A stretch of DNA of 64,000 nt from Postechiella sp039985655 (lineage in GTDB: Bacteria > Bacteroidota > Bacteroidia > Flavobacteriales > Flavobacteriaceae): positions 186,001 to 250,000 of the forward strand of contig JBDWSF010000003.1 of NCBI GenBank assembly GCA_039985655.1, given 5' to 3'. The notes beneath the pieces were generated by a model. That model did not search any database and had not been told where the DNA came from. It saw only the letters and a list, made by a program, of their open reading frames with translations. Positions 36,056 to 44,863 of the stretch are shown here, in pieces; the first letter of the stretch is position 1, and each line of letters opens with the position of its first letter. The translations under genes were made by a program, and so were the position numbers.

Positions 36056-37408
36056 ATGAAAAAAATAACAATTTATATAGCTACACTACTTTTTGTTTAC
36101 TCTTGTGAATTAGTAGATGTATTAGAAAATGACCCACCAAATAATTTGGTATCTGAAAATGTTGTTAAAAATGAAACTGATGCTAGAGCATTGTTAAATG
36201 GTATTTACACTACAATTACATCTAGGGTTTCTTCTTATTACTATATGTATTCAGAGACAATACCTAGTGCTATGATAGGCTCAATGAGCAGTGCCGGATT
36301 TGGTACTAGTCATGGGCAATTTGCGGACAACACATTACAGTTTGATAACATCTATGTTAGAGATTATTGGTTGATTTTATACAAAGTCATGGATCTAGCT
36401 AATAATTCAATAGAACAAACGACTCAGTTATCTAATGAATTAATTTCTGATGAAGTCAAAAAAGAAATTATTGGAGAAGCACGTTTTTTAAGAGCTATGG
36501 CAACTTTTGATGCTTTAAGATATTACGGCCAATTTTTTGATGAAGCTAGTAATCTCGGTATCGTGTTACGTACAGAGCCTACCAATTTTGTTACTAGAGA
36601 TAAAGCTAGAAGTACGGTAGCCGAATGCTATACTCAAATTTTATCAGATTTAGATGTAGCAATTGTTGATGCTCCAGATTATTCAGTAACGTATAGAGCA
36701 TCAAAAACCGCAGCCAAAGCTTTGAAGGTTAAGGTGTTGCTATATCAAGGTAAATATGCTGAAGCGACTTTATTGGCAGACGACGTTATTAATGAAGGAA
36801 CAACAAGTTTAGAATCTGATTTTGAAACGGCTTTTAGTGAGGGTTTAAATTCGTCTGAAATGATTTTGATGACCTATCGGGATGAAAACTCAGATACCGA
36901 AGACAATAACCGTAAACGATTTTATTTTGGTAGAACAGCAAGCACCACTTGGTTTTCTTCTTTAATGGGTAGCGACCCAAGACAGTCTTTTACTTATTCT
37001 GGAACTAGTGTGTTAAAAACAAATAATGCAGCCACGTTTAGACCTACTTATTTTTTGCGTTTAGCAGAAATGTATTTAATTAAGGCAGAAGGATTAGCAT
37101 TTAGTGGTGCAACATTAGAAGCTGCTAGCGCGCCATTAAATATTATAAGAAATCGAGCAGGAATAGGCGATACGCCAGCGACAAATATGGATGAACTTAA
37201 AGACGATATTTTTAATGAAATAGCAAGAGAGTTGGCTTTCGAAAATGGAAGTGAATGGTTTGCAGCCATCCGTTTTGATAAAGCGATGACATTAAAACCT
37301 TCTATTACAAGTTCAAATCAATATATATTACCAATTCCTGAAGAAGAAATTAATGGTAATGCAAACATCACTTTGGCAGACCAAAACCCAGGGTATGAAG
37401 GAATATAA
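36056..37408 (+). CDS. RagB/SusD-family surface lipoprotein
   Basis: This 450-residue partner of the SusC protein has a lipoprotein signal with Cys17 (LLFVYSCELVDV). The SusD fold follows, with an N-terminal TPR-like part (NETDARALLNGIYTTITS, IIGEARFLRAMATFDALRYYG) and the C-terminal FLRLAEMYLIKAEGLA, LNIIRNRAG and IARELAFENGSEWFAAIRF. It forms the lid of the importer and captures substrate at the surface. The linked M16 peptidase suggests peptides, as for RagAB, rather than a glycan. Confidence 0.9.
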   Translation: MKKITIYIATLLFVYSCELVDVLENDPPNNLVSENVVKNETDARALLNGIYTTITSRVSSYYYMYSETIPSAMIGSMSSAGFGTSHGQFADNTLQFDNIYVRDYWLILYKVMDLANNSIEQTTQLSNELISDEVKKEIIGEARFLRAMATFDALRYYGQFFDEASNLGIVLRTEPTNFVTRDKARSTVAECYTQILSDLDVAIVDAPDYSVTYRASKTAAKALKVKVLLYQGKYAEATLLADDVINEGTTSLESDFETAFSEGLNSSEMILMTYRDENSDTEDNNRKRFYFGRTASTTWFSSLMGSDPRQSFTYSGTSVLKTNNAATFRPTYFLRLAEMYLIKAEGLAFSGATLEAASAPLNIIRNRAGIGDTPATNMDELKDDIFNEIARELAFENGSEWFAAIRFDKAMTLKPSITSSNQYILPIPEEEINGNANITLADQNPGYEGI

Positions 37409-37439
37409 GGGGAGCTTTTTGATAATTTGAGTTAGTCAT

Positions 37440-37483
37440 TAAATAGGGCTTTAAGTTTCCCCAAGGATTTAGGGCTCTATTTA
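37440..37483 (+). terminator. stem-loop between susD and the M16 peptidase gene
   Basis: TAAATAGGGCTTTAA pairs imperfectly with TTTAGGGCTCTATTTA across a C/A-rich loop. It has no T-run and may attenuate or process the transcript between the two genes. Confidence 0.45.
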
Positions 37484-37505
37484 TAATATTTATACATCAT
37501 CAATC

Positions 37506-40364
37506 ATGAAAAAAAGAACAGTAATAATAACTTCAATTTTATATTTATTCAGTTTTTATCTAATAGGACAAGTTAAAGACTTAAACAATAAAATTCCCAT
37601 AGACCCAACAGTAAAAATGGGAAAATTAAATAACGGACTTACATACTATTTAAAACATAATGAAAAACCAAAAAACAAAGCAGAGTTGCGACTTGTTATA
37701 AAGGCAGGTTCTGTTTTAGAAGATGAAGACCAGCGAGGGTTAGCACATTTTGTAGAGCACATGGCGTTTAATGGTACCAAAAGTTTTAAAAAGAATGAAT
37801 TGATAGATTATCTACAAAGTTTAGGTATAGAGTTTGGAGCCGATTTAAATGCTCATACTGGTTTTGATGAAACGGTATATAAATTATCTGTTCCCACAGA
37901 TGAAATTACTTTAAATACTAGTTTACAAGTATTACGCGATTGGGCCGATGGGATTACATTTGATAATGAGGAAATAGATAATGAAAGAGGTATAGTAGCC
38001 GAAGAGCTTAGAGCTAGAAGTGGTGCAGGCATGCGTATGTATTATCAATCTATACCTGTAATTACTAATAATTCTAGATATGCTGAAAGATCACCTATCG
38101 GCAAATTAGATGTTATTATGAATTCTAAGTATGACGCCATGAAACGCTATTATAGAGATTGGTACCGACCAGATTTAATGGCATTAGTGCTCGTTGGTGA
38201 TTTTGATGTTGCTGAGGTTGAAACCAAAATTGTAAAGTTGTTTGAAAGCATTAAACCAGTAGCCAATCCAAAAGAAAGAACGTATTATAAAATTCCAGAA
38301 AACCAAGAGCCTGCGGTATCTATAATCTCAGATAAAGAAGCAAGAGGTGTTAGTGTTTCAATATACATTAAAAAAGAAGAAAAAGAGGTTGTAACTTTAA
38401 ACGATTATAAACAAGATCTTTTACAAAAGTTATATACAGGCATGTTGCGCCAAAGGTTATCTGAAGTTCAGTTGATGCCAGGTGCCCCATTCTTATCAGC
38501 CAGCGCAGGGATTGGTAACTTTTTGAGCAATATGGATTGCTATTATTTAGGAGCTACACTTAAAGAAGACAGGGTTGAAGATGGTATTGATGCCTTAGTT
38601 ACAGAAAGTGAGCGTGCAAAGCAATATGGTTTTAAAGCGTCAGAATTGGAACGTTATAAAGAACTTTTACTGAATAATGCGGATATACGTAGAAAGGAGA
38701 CTGGGAAGTTGTCTTCAAAAACATATTATATAGAAAAGTATATAGATCATTTTACAGATAAGGCCCCAATTCCTAGTGATGCATTCATACATGAATTTTA
38801 TAAAGCTATGTTGCCAACCATTCAAGTTGAAGATGTGAATAGCATTGCCTCAGAATGGGTAAGAAAAGATAATATTGCTGTAGTAATAAAAGCGATAGAA
38901 AAAGAAATTTTGGTATTGCCTACTAAGACAAAAGTTCTAGAAATATTGAATAATATAGCTTTAAAAGAAATAGCGGCTTATGAAGACACGCTAGGTGATG
39001 TTAAACTAATGGATGTTAAGCCCAAATTAGGGAAAATTGAAAGTGCTGAGTACAATAAAAATATTGATGTTACGACTTGGAAGTTAGCAAATGGAATTAC
39101 TGTAATAGCAAAACCAACGCAATTTCAAAATGATTTAATTAGTATGTCTGGTTTTAGATCAGGAGGAAGTTCAGTAGCTCCAGATTCTTTATATGTATCG
39201 GCAAAATATGCTGGTTCTATTATTGGAAGTAGTGGTCTGAATAATATATCAAAAACAGATCTTAAAAAATTGAATATGGGCAAAACCGTTAACGTTAGGC
39301 CTAGTATCAATTATTATGATGATTTGTTTTCAGGGAGCAGTTCATCAAAAGATTTAGAAAGGATGCTCCAAATGGTGAATTTATATTTTACGAATCCTAA
39401 TAAAGACAAAGACGTTTTTAATGCTAATAAAGAAAATTTAAAATCTATATATAAAGACCAGGACAATAACCCAGGAACACTTTTTGAAAAAAGGATAAGT
39501 GAGGTTATGACTGATAAGCACCTTAGAGCAATTCCATTAACAGTGGAACAAATAGAAAACGAATTAAACCTTGATGCTTCATATCGTTTTTATAAAGACC
39601 GTTTTTCATCTGCTAACGGATTTACTTTCATTTTTGTAGGCAGTTTTGAAATAGATACTCTAAAAGAATTTGTAACACAGTATTTAGGAAGTCTTCCATC
39701 AAATTTAAAGGAAAAAAGTACATGGAAAGATACTGGATTAAGATATGCAACGGGAGATATTAAAGAAACCATCAAAAAAGGTATAGACGATAAAAGCAAA
39801 GTAGATATGCGTTTTACTAGTGCATTTAATTTTTCTGTTGAAAAAAAGGAGAGCATAAGCTTACTGGCTAAACTGTTGAAAATTAAATTATATGAAGAAA
39901 TGCGCGAAAAAATGGCAGGAGTATATGGTGTGCAAGTTTCAGGATATGCGTCAGATAGACCTTATGATTGGTATAGAATGAATATTCGGTTTACTTGTGA
40001 TCCAGAAAACATTGAAAAGCTTAAAAATAAAGTTTTTGAAGAAATTCAAAAAATAAAAGAAAATGGAGTGTCAGAAGCTGATATAAACAAAATTAAAGAA
40101 GCTGAATTAGCAAACGCTAAAGAGTACTTAGAATATAATAGTTATTGGTCATCGAAATTAAAAAATGCTTATGAATATAAATTAAATCCAAATGCTATTT
40201 TAGATTATGAGAGTCATATTGATAAAATAGATTCTAAGATGTTACAAAAGGCAGCAAACAGGTATTTTAATATGAATAGTTATGCTGAGTTTATTCTGTT
40301 ACCAGAAGCGTTTGTTAATAAACCTGAGTCTATTATGTTGCCAGAAGAATCTGTTAAGAAATAA
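37506..40364 (+). CDS. secreted M16-family zinc metallopeptidase (PqqL/pitrilysin-like)
   Basis: The 952 residues comprise a signal peptide (MKKRTVIITSILYLFSFYLIGQ), then two pairs of M16 domains. The inverted zinc motif HFVEH lies at 81-85, and the downstream ligand is probably Glu160 in DNERGIVAEEL. The C-terminal half (about 510-930) is the inactive partner, with VYGVQVSGYA. Such enzymes degrade peptides inside a closed chamber in the periplasm. Its position after SusC/SusD suggests it finishes degradation of imported peptides. Confidence 0.9.
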   Translation: MKKRTVIITSILYLFSFYLIGQVKDLNNKIPIDPTVKMGKLNNGLTYYLKHNEKPKNKAELRLVIKAGSVLEDEDQRGLAHFVEHMAFNGTKSFKKNELIDYLQSLGIEFGADLNAHTGFDETVYKLSVPTDEITLNTSLQVLRDWADGITFDNEEIDNERGIVAEELRARSGAGMRMYYQSIPVITNNSRYAERSPIGKLDVIMNSKYDAMKRYYRDWYRPDLMALVLVGDFDVAEVETKIVKLFESIKPVANPKERTYYKIPENQEPAVSIISDKEARGVSVSIYIKKEEKEVVTLNDYKQDLLQKLYTGMLRQRLSEVQLMPGAPFLSASAGIGNFLSNMDCYYLGATLKEDRVEDGIDALVTESERAKQYGFKASELERYKELLLNNADIRRKETGKLSSKTYYIEKYIDHFTDKAPIPSDAFIHEFYKAMLPTIQVEDVNSIASEWVRKDNIAVVIKAIEKEILVLPTKTKVLEILNNIALKEIAAYEDTLGDVKLMDVKPKLGKIESAEYNKNIDVTTWKLANGITVIAKPTQFQNDLISMSGFRSGGSSVAPDSLYVSAKYAGSIIGSSGLNNISKTDLKKLNMGKTVNVRPSINYYDDLFSGSSSSKDLERMLQMVNLYFTNPNKDKDVFNANKENLKSIYKDQDNNPGTLFEKRISEVMTDKHLRAIPLTVEQIENELNLDASYRFYKDRFSSANGFTFIFVGSFEIDTLKEFVTQYLGSLPSNLKEKSTWKDTGLRYATGDIKETIKKGIDDKSKVDMRFTSAFNFSVEKKESISLLAKLLKIKLYEEMREKMAGVYGVQVSGYASDRPYDWYRMNIRFTCDPENIEKLKNKVFEEIQKIKENGVSEADINKIKEAELANAKEYLEYNSYWSSKLKNAYEYKLNPNAILDYESHIDKIDSKMLQKAANRYFNMNSYAEFILLPEAFVNKPESIMLPEESVKK

Positions 40365-40499
40365 AATGAATCGGAAAACTTTTTTTGAATAAGAAAAAGC
40401 TTTGATTTTAATTTCGTTTTAAACTTTAACATTTTTAGAGTAGGACTTTTTAAAAGTTAACTGTTTTAATAATAAACGTTAATTAAAAAAGTTGATACT

Positions 40500-41369
40500 A
40501 TGAGAAAATTGAAAAGTTTATTGTTATTATCGGTTATTGGATTTGCTGCCTGCGAAACAGAGACAGCAAATGTAGATGTTTTGGGAGCTAACTTAAGTGA
40601 TACTGTTACTGCTGAGGTTGCCTTTGAAGAAACTGAGGATGTTTTGGATAATATTGCGATATATTCCGATAGTGCCTTTGGAATTGAGACAACGACATCA
40701 AAAGCTAGTGATTCTAAAGATTCGACATATAAGAAACACGGTCGTTCAGGTTATTTTAAAGATTGTGCAGATATCGTTGTTGAAGAACTTGATGGTACAA
40801 CAACGACAACAATTACATTTACTGAAGATTGCGAAGATCGAGACGGAAATGTTATTTCAGGAACAATTACAAAGGTGAAAACTGAATCTGATAATGGAAA
40901 AGAAAAAACCGTAATAGTAGATGGATTAATGATTAATGGCTATGTGATTAATGGAACAAAAACCTATGTATATACAGTAAGTAACGCTAATGGAAACCCA
41001 GAAATGATGGGTTCTGTTAATATGTCTATTGAAACAGATGAAGGAACTGCTACAAAAGTAGGGTCTAGAACTGTTGAGATTACTGCCGGTGGAGATACTG
41101 ATACTTGTACAGATGATGAAAAAACAATTACAGGATCTTTTGTTTATACGAATGCTGAAGGTGTTGAAAATAGTGTAACAATTACAACCGATTTAGTAAA
41201 ACCAGCTGATTGTAAGTATATTGCTTCTGGAATTAAAGTATATACAACTGAAGCGGGAACTGTTACTTTAGACTATGGAGATGGTACTTGTGATGATGTC
41301 GCTACAAAAACGGATACTGATGGTACTGAGACAGAAGTAACTTTAGGTAAAAGAAGAAAACGCCATTAA
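40500..41369 (+). CDS. hypothetical Thr/Asp-rich lipoprotein
   Basis: MRKLKSLLLLSVIGFAAC is a lipoprotein signal with Cys18. The mature part of about 270 residues is rich in Thr, Asp and Glu, with beta-strand-like repeats such as ISGTITKVKTES and GTATKVGSRTVEITAG, and four or so Cys spaced to form disulfides (KDCADI, TEDCED, DTCTDDE, DGTCDD). It ends abruptly in basic GKRRKRH. I do not recognise the family. It lies 135 bases after the M16 gene and may belong to the same locus. A bidirectional terminator follows. Confidence 0.6.
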   Translation: MRKLKSLLLLSVIGFAACETETANVDVLGANLSDTVTAEVAFEETEDVLDNIAIYSDSAFGIETTTSKASDSKDSTYKKHGRSGYFKDCADIVVEELDGTTTTTITFTEDCEDRDGNVISGTITKVKTESDNGKEKTVIVDGLMINGYVINGTKTYVYTVSNANGNPEMMGSVNMSIETDEGTATKVGSRTVEITAGGDTDTCTDDEKTITGSFVYTNAEGVENSVTITTDLVKPADCKYIASGIKVYTTEAGTVTLDYGDGTCDDVATKTDTDGTETEVTLGKRRKRH

Positions 41370-41432
41370 GAATTTTTAAAGCGGGTTTCAATAAAAAATG
41401 GTTAACGGATAGTCACTGTTGATTTTAGGCAA

Positions 41433-41461
41433 GAAAAAGCCTCGCAATGCGAGGCTTTTTC
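41433..41461. terminator. bidirectional terminator
   Basis: GAAAAAGCCTCGC, AAT, GCGAGGCTTTTTC is a perfect 13-bp stem flanked by A and T runs. It sits between the convergent genes ending at 41369 and 41478 and can serve both. Confidence 0.9.
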
Positions 41462-41477
41462 TATGAAATATGGTTGT

Positions 41478-41927
41478 TTATTTATTCCTTTTAAAAATAT
41501 AACGTGTAATAAAAATACCTTTACCATCGCCTTTACCACCTTCACTTTCTACGGCGCTATTAACAAACGCTAGTTCCCATCCTTCTTCAATCATAGTATT
41601 AATTTTTGAAGTTATAATAGCATCATTAGCTGCAATATTTTGAAAACGAATACCAGCAATATTGTAAAAGTTAAGTAATTTGGTTTCATCAAAACCTTTA
41701 ACTCGTATTTCGTCACGTTTAGATTTATTACGTGTATTATCCTCTTCCGTTTGTGTTGTTGTGAATTCTTTATAATCTTTTTCGTCGTTGGCACTTATAA
41801 TTCTAGAACGACCTAAGCCACTAGGAACAATAGATTCAATACTAGTAACAATTTTGTACTCTACCTGAGCATTCGTTTCAATAAAAGAAAATAAAGAAAT
41901 GGCTAATACAATTAATAATTTTTTCAT
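41478..41927 (-). CDS. secreted DUF4177-like protein
   Basis: This 149-residue protein has a signal peptide (MKKLLIVLAISLFSFIETNAQ). The C-terminal part, with INTMIEEGWELAFVNSAV and a final strand IFITRYIFKRN, resembles DUF4177-like small domains, where an EGWEL motif is characteristic. The middle is charged. The function is unknown. It stands alone, convergent with the lipoprotein gene. Confidence 0.55.
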   Translation of the reverse strand: MKKLLIVLAISLFSFIETNAQVEYKIVTSIESIVPSGLGRSRIISANDEKDYKEFTTTQTEEDNTRNKSKRDEIRVKGFDETKLLNFYNIAGIRFQNIAANDAIITSKINTMIEEGWELAFVNSAVESEGGKGDGKGIFITRYIFKRNK

Positions 41928-42118
41928 ATTGTTGAGATTTTAAAATTAAGAGACTAATATAAAATATTCATAAGCTAAAATTGTTGTTTTATCATATCTT
42001 TTGATTTTTTAATCATAGAAGTATCCATATTACTCACTCAAACGTACAGATCACTCATTCATGATTTTATACAATTCATTTTTCAATTAGGTTTGAAGAA
42101 TAACTAATATATAAAACT

Positions 42119-42757
42119 ATGAAATCAACCATTACGTTCTGTTTTTTATTGAGCTTATCAATCAATCTTTTTGCACAAACAAATATTAAAGGTTTTGTTT
42201 CTGATGATATAAGTGCGCTTGCAGGAGCCAATATCATTATAAAAAACACCAGTATTGGAGTTGTTTCAGACTACGATGGAAATTATGAGATTGATGCTAA
42301 ACAAACCGATACGCTTTCCATTTCTTATTTAGGGTATAAAACAGTTGATGTTTTAGTGGAGAATCAAAAAAAAATAAATACTGTTCTTAATGGAAATATC
42401 GAATTGGATGCGGTAGAAATTGTTGCTTATTTAAGTTATAGATGCCGTATGTTGTCCTGTGGAATGTGTATATCTTATGTTACTTGTAAAAATTTTAAAT
42501 CAAATATAATTACAGAATCCTTATATCCAAACCCATCTAAAGATGGTCGTTTCAATCTTAATTTACTAAAACCTTATAAGAAAGTTGAAATTCAAATATC
42601 CAGTATGTCAGCTCAAACTATAAAAACTATTAATCATCAAAATGTAAACAAAAACGTAGATATTAATCTGTCTCAGTATCCAACCGGAATGTACATTATA
42701 AATATTATTGCTGATGGAAAGCATCTTCCTAGTAAAAAAGCAATTATAGGTGGATAA
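42119..42757 (+). CDS. short surface protein: carboxypeptidase-regulatory-like domain, Cys cluster, T9SS sorting domain
   Basis: The 212 residues comprise a signal peptide (MKSTITFCFLLSLSINLFAQ), a beta-sandwich (IKGFVSDDISALAGANIIIKN, DYDGNYEIDA, LSISYLGYKTVDV) like the N-terminal domain of SusC proteins, then LDAVEIVAY. It lacks a barrel and instead has RCRMLSCGMCISYVTC and a type IX sorting domain (SLYPNPSKDGRFNL ... PTGMYIINI). It is likely exported and surface anchored. The Cys cluster is unexplained. It may have arisen by joining the SusC entry domain to a sorting signal. Confidence 0.7.
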   Translation: MKSTITFCFLLSLSINLFAQTNIKGFVSDDISALAGANIIIKNTSIGVVSDYDGNYEIDAKQTDTLSISYLGYKTVDVLVENQKKINTVLNGNIELDAVEIVAYLSYRCRMLSCGMCISYVTCKNFKSNIITESLYPNPSKDGRFNLNLLKPYKKVEIQISSMSAQTIKTINHQNVNKNVDINLSQYPTGMYIINIIADGKHLPSKKAIIGG

Positions 42758-42798
42758 TTTCAATTTAAAAATTGTTATTTTGTGGTATAATTAAATGA

Positions 42799-43749
42799 AT
42801 GACAGGACTCGTATATAAATCAACAGGTAGTTGGTATACCGTAAAAACACAATTGGGCGACATTTACGAATGTCGTATCAAAGGTAAATTTCGCCTTAAA
42901 GGTATTAAAAGTACCAACCCTATAGCTGTAGGTGATATCGTAGATTTTGAACTAGAAACGAGTAATAATCAAGAGTCTGGTATTATTCATAACATTCACG
43001 ATAGATTTAATTATATAGTTCGAAAATCGGTTAACTTATCCAAGCAAACTCATATTATTTCAGCAAATATAGATCAGGTTTTTTTAATGATCACCATTAA
43101 TAATCCGCCAACGCTAACTAGTTTTATCGATCGGTTTTTAGTAACCGCTAATGCTTATTCGATTAAAACCGTTTTACTGTTTAATAAAATTGATGTTTAC
43201 GATAAAGAAACGCTTAACGAGGTAAAATATTTAGCTCATATTTATAGAAAAATAGGTTACGAATGTATTGGTGTTTCTGCCAAATCAGGAAAGAATGTTG
43301 AAAAGGTAAAGTCATTAATGACAGGAAAAGTAAGCATGTTTTCTGGTCATTCAGGTGTTGGAAAGTCTACACTTTTAAATTATATAGAACCAACGCTTAA
43401 TATTAAAACAAAAGAAATTTCTATACAGCATATGCAAGGGCAACATACCACAACCTTTGCTGAAATGTTCGATTTAAGTTTCGATGCTAAAATTATTGAT
43501 ACACCGGGTATTAAAGGTTTTGGTGTGGTAGACATGGATAAAGAAGAAGTAGGCGATTATTTTCCAGAGTTTTTTAAGTTAAAGCAAAACTGTAAGTTTA
43601 ATAATTGTTTACATGTTAAAGAGCCGAAATGCGCTATAAAAGATGCTTTAGATAAAGGTGATTTAGAATTTTCGCGTTACCGCAGCTATTTGCAAATTAT
43701 TGAAGGAGACGATGAACATTATAGAACAGATACGTGGGAGAGTCAGTAA
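42799..43749 (+). CDS. rsgA: ribosome small-subunit GTPase RsgA
   Basis: The 316 residues comprise an OB-fold (YECRIKGKFRLKG, NPIAVGDIVDFE), then a circularly permuted GTPase in which NKID (129-132) comes before the P-loop GHSGVGKS (183-190) and DTPGIKGFG. A C-terminal zinc knuckle follows (CKFNNCLHVKEPKC). It aids late 30S maturation and GTP-dependent release. It is followed by dtd 100 bases later, the usual neighbour order in flavobacteria. Confidence 0.95.
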   Translation: MTGLVYKSTGSWYTVKTQLGDIYECRIKGKFRLKGIKSTNPIAVGDIVDFELETSNNQESGIIHNIHDRFNYIVRKSVNLSKQTHIISANIDQVFLMITINNPPTLTSFIDRFLVTANAYSIKTVLLFNKIDVYDKETLNEVKYLAHIYRKIGYECIGVSAKSGKNVEKVKSLMTGKVSMFSGHSGVGKSTLLNYIEPTLNIKTKEISIQHMQGQHTTTFAEMFDLSFDAKIIDTPGIKGFGVVDMDKEEVGDYFPEFFKLKQNCKFNNCLHVKEPKCAIKDALDKGDLEFSRYRSYLQIIEGDDEHYRTDTWESQ

Positions 43750-43822
43750 TTGGTATGCAGTCTCAGTTGCGGTAGACCATTTTTTATAAAATGTAAAGTT
43801 TAAAATTAATCATAGATAAAAG

Positions 43823-43845
43823 TCCCCTTCAGGGATTTAGGGGGA
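43823..43845 (+). repeat. short palindromic element before dtd
   Basis: The segment starts TCCCCTTCAGGG and ends TTTAGGGGGA, so its outer ends pair (TCCCC with GGGGA). It lies immediately before the dtd ATG and could contribute to its ribosome binding region. Confidence 0.4.
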
Positions 43846-43849
43846 GTAA

Positions 43850-44302
43850 ATGAAAGTCGTAATCCAAAGAGTATCAAAAGCGAGTGTTACTATTGAAAGT
43901 GAAAATGTTGCTAAAATTGATAGTGGACTTTTAATTCTTTTAGGTATCGTAAATGAAGATGCAAGAGACGATATTAATTGGCTTTGTAATAAAATTTCTA
44001 ATCTTAGAATTTTTTCTGATGAAGACGGCGTGATGAATAAATCATTAATAGAAATTGATGGAGACGCTATAGTTGTAAGTCAGTTTACATTGCACGCTTC
44101 AACTAAAAAAGGAAACCGTCCTAGTTATATTAAAGCTGCAAAACCTGATATTGCGATTCCGCTTTACGAAGGGTTTGTTAATCAATTAGAAGTTTCTTTA
44201 AACAAGAAAGTACAAACAGGTCAATTTGGAGCAGATATGAAAGTCGAATTGCTAAACGATGGCCCTGTAACCATAATAATCGATTCAAAAGACAAAGTAT
44301 AG
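43850..44302 (+). CDS. dtd: D-aminoacyl-tRNA deacylase
   Basis: The 150-residue enzyme has the N-terminal MKVVIQRVSKASVTI, the active-site SQFTLHAST and KGNRPSY blocks, and the C-terminal QTGQFGADMKVELLNDGPVTI with the Gly/Pro gate. It removes D-amino acids mischarged on tRNA. The stop overlaps the next start by one base. Confidence 0.95.
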   Translation: MKVVIQRVSKASVTIESENVAKIDSGLLILLGIVNEDARDDINWLCNKISNLRIFSDEDGVMNKSLIEIDGDAIVVSQFTLHASTKKGNRPSYIKAAKPDIAIPLYEGFVNQLEVSLNKKVQTGQFGADMKVELLNDGPVTIIIDSKDKV

Positions 44303-44829
44303 TGGCATCAATTTTCGGACACGGTATTGTAGGGTTTACTTTAGCGAAAGTTATAGATCAACAGAATTTAAAATGGCTAATATTCGCTGCGGTTGTTTCA
44401 ACCATACTTCCCGACTTTGATGTTATAAGTTTTAAGCTCGGTATTGCATACGAGCACCCGTTAGGGCATAGAGGTTTTACGCATTCTATTTTATTCGCTT
44501 TTTTATGGGCTTTAATCTTAATGTTCTTGCTTGGAAAAAGAAACAAAATTATTTGGTTTTTCGTAATACTTTTGTCAACTTTATCGCATGGCTTATTTGA
44601 TGCGATGACTTCTGGTGGTAGAGGCGTTGGTTTTTTTATTCCTTTTAATAATGATCGATTTTTCTTCCCTTATAGAGATATAAAAGTATCGCCAATTGGG
44701 ATTGAGAAATTCTTTTCGGAGTGGGGAATTCAAGTTATTTTAAGTGAGTTTAAATACATCTTTTTACCGTGTTTTATAATATTAATTATTAGTTTTTTAA
44801 TTCGTTACTACACAAGTAGAAAGGTTTAA
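44302..44829 (+). CDS. YdjM-like membrane-bound metal-dependent hydrolase
   Basis: This 175-residue membrane protein has about four helices. The N-terminal GHGIVGFTLAKVI, central EHPLGHRGFTHSI and SHGLFDAMTSGG motifs supply His/Asp residues typical of the LexA-regulated YdjM/metal-dependent hydrolase family. Its substrate is unknown. GTG start; coupled to dtd by a one-base overlap. Confidence 0.8.
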   Translation: MASIFGHGIVGFTLAKVIDQQNLKWLIFAAVVSTILPDFDVISFKLGIAYEHPLGHRGFTHSILFAFLWALILMFLLGKRNKIIWFFVILLSTLSHGLFDAMTSGGRGVGFFIPFNNDRFFFPYRDIKVSPIGIEKFFSEWGIQVILSEFKYIFLPCFIILIISFLIRYYTSRKV

Positions 44830-44863
44830 TAAATTAATATTGGCTTAAACGACGCTCTGTTCT

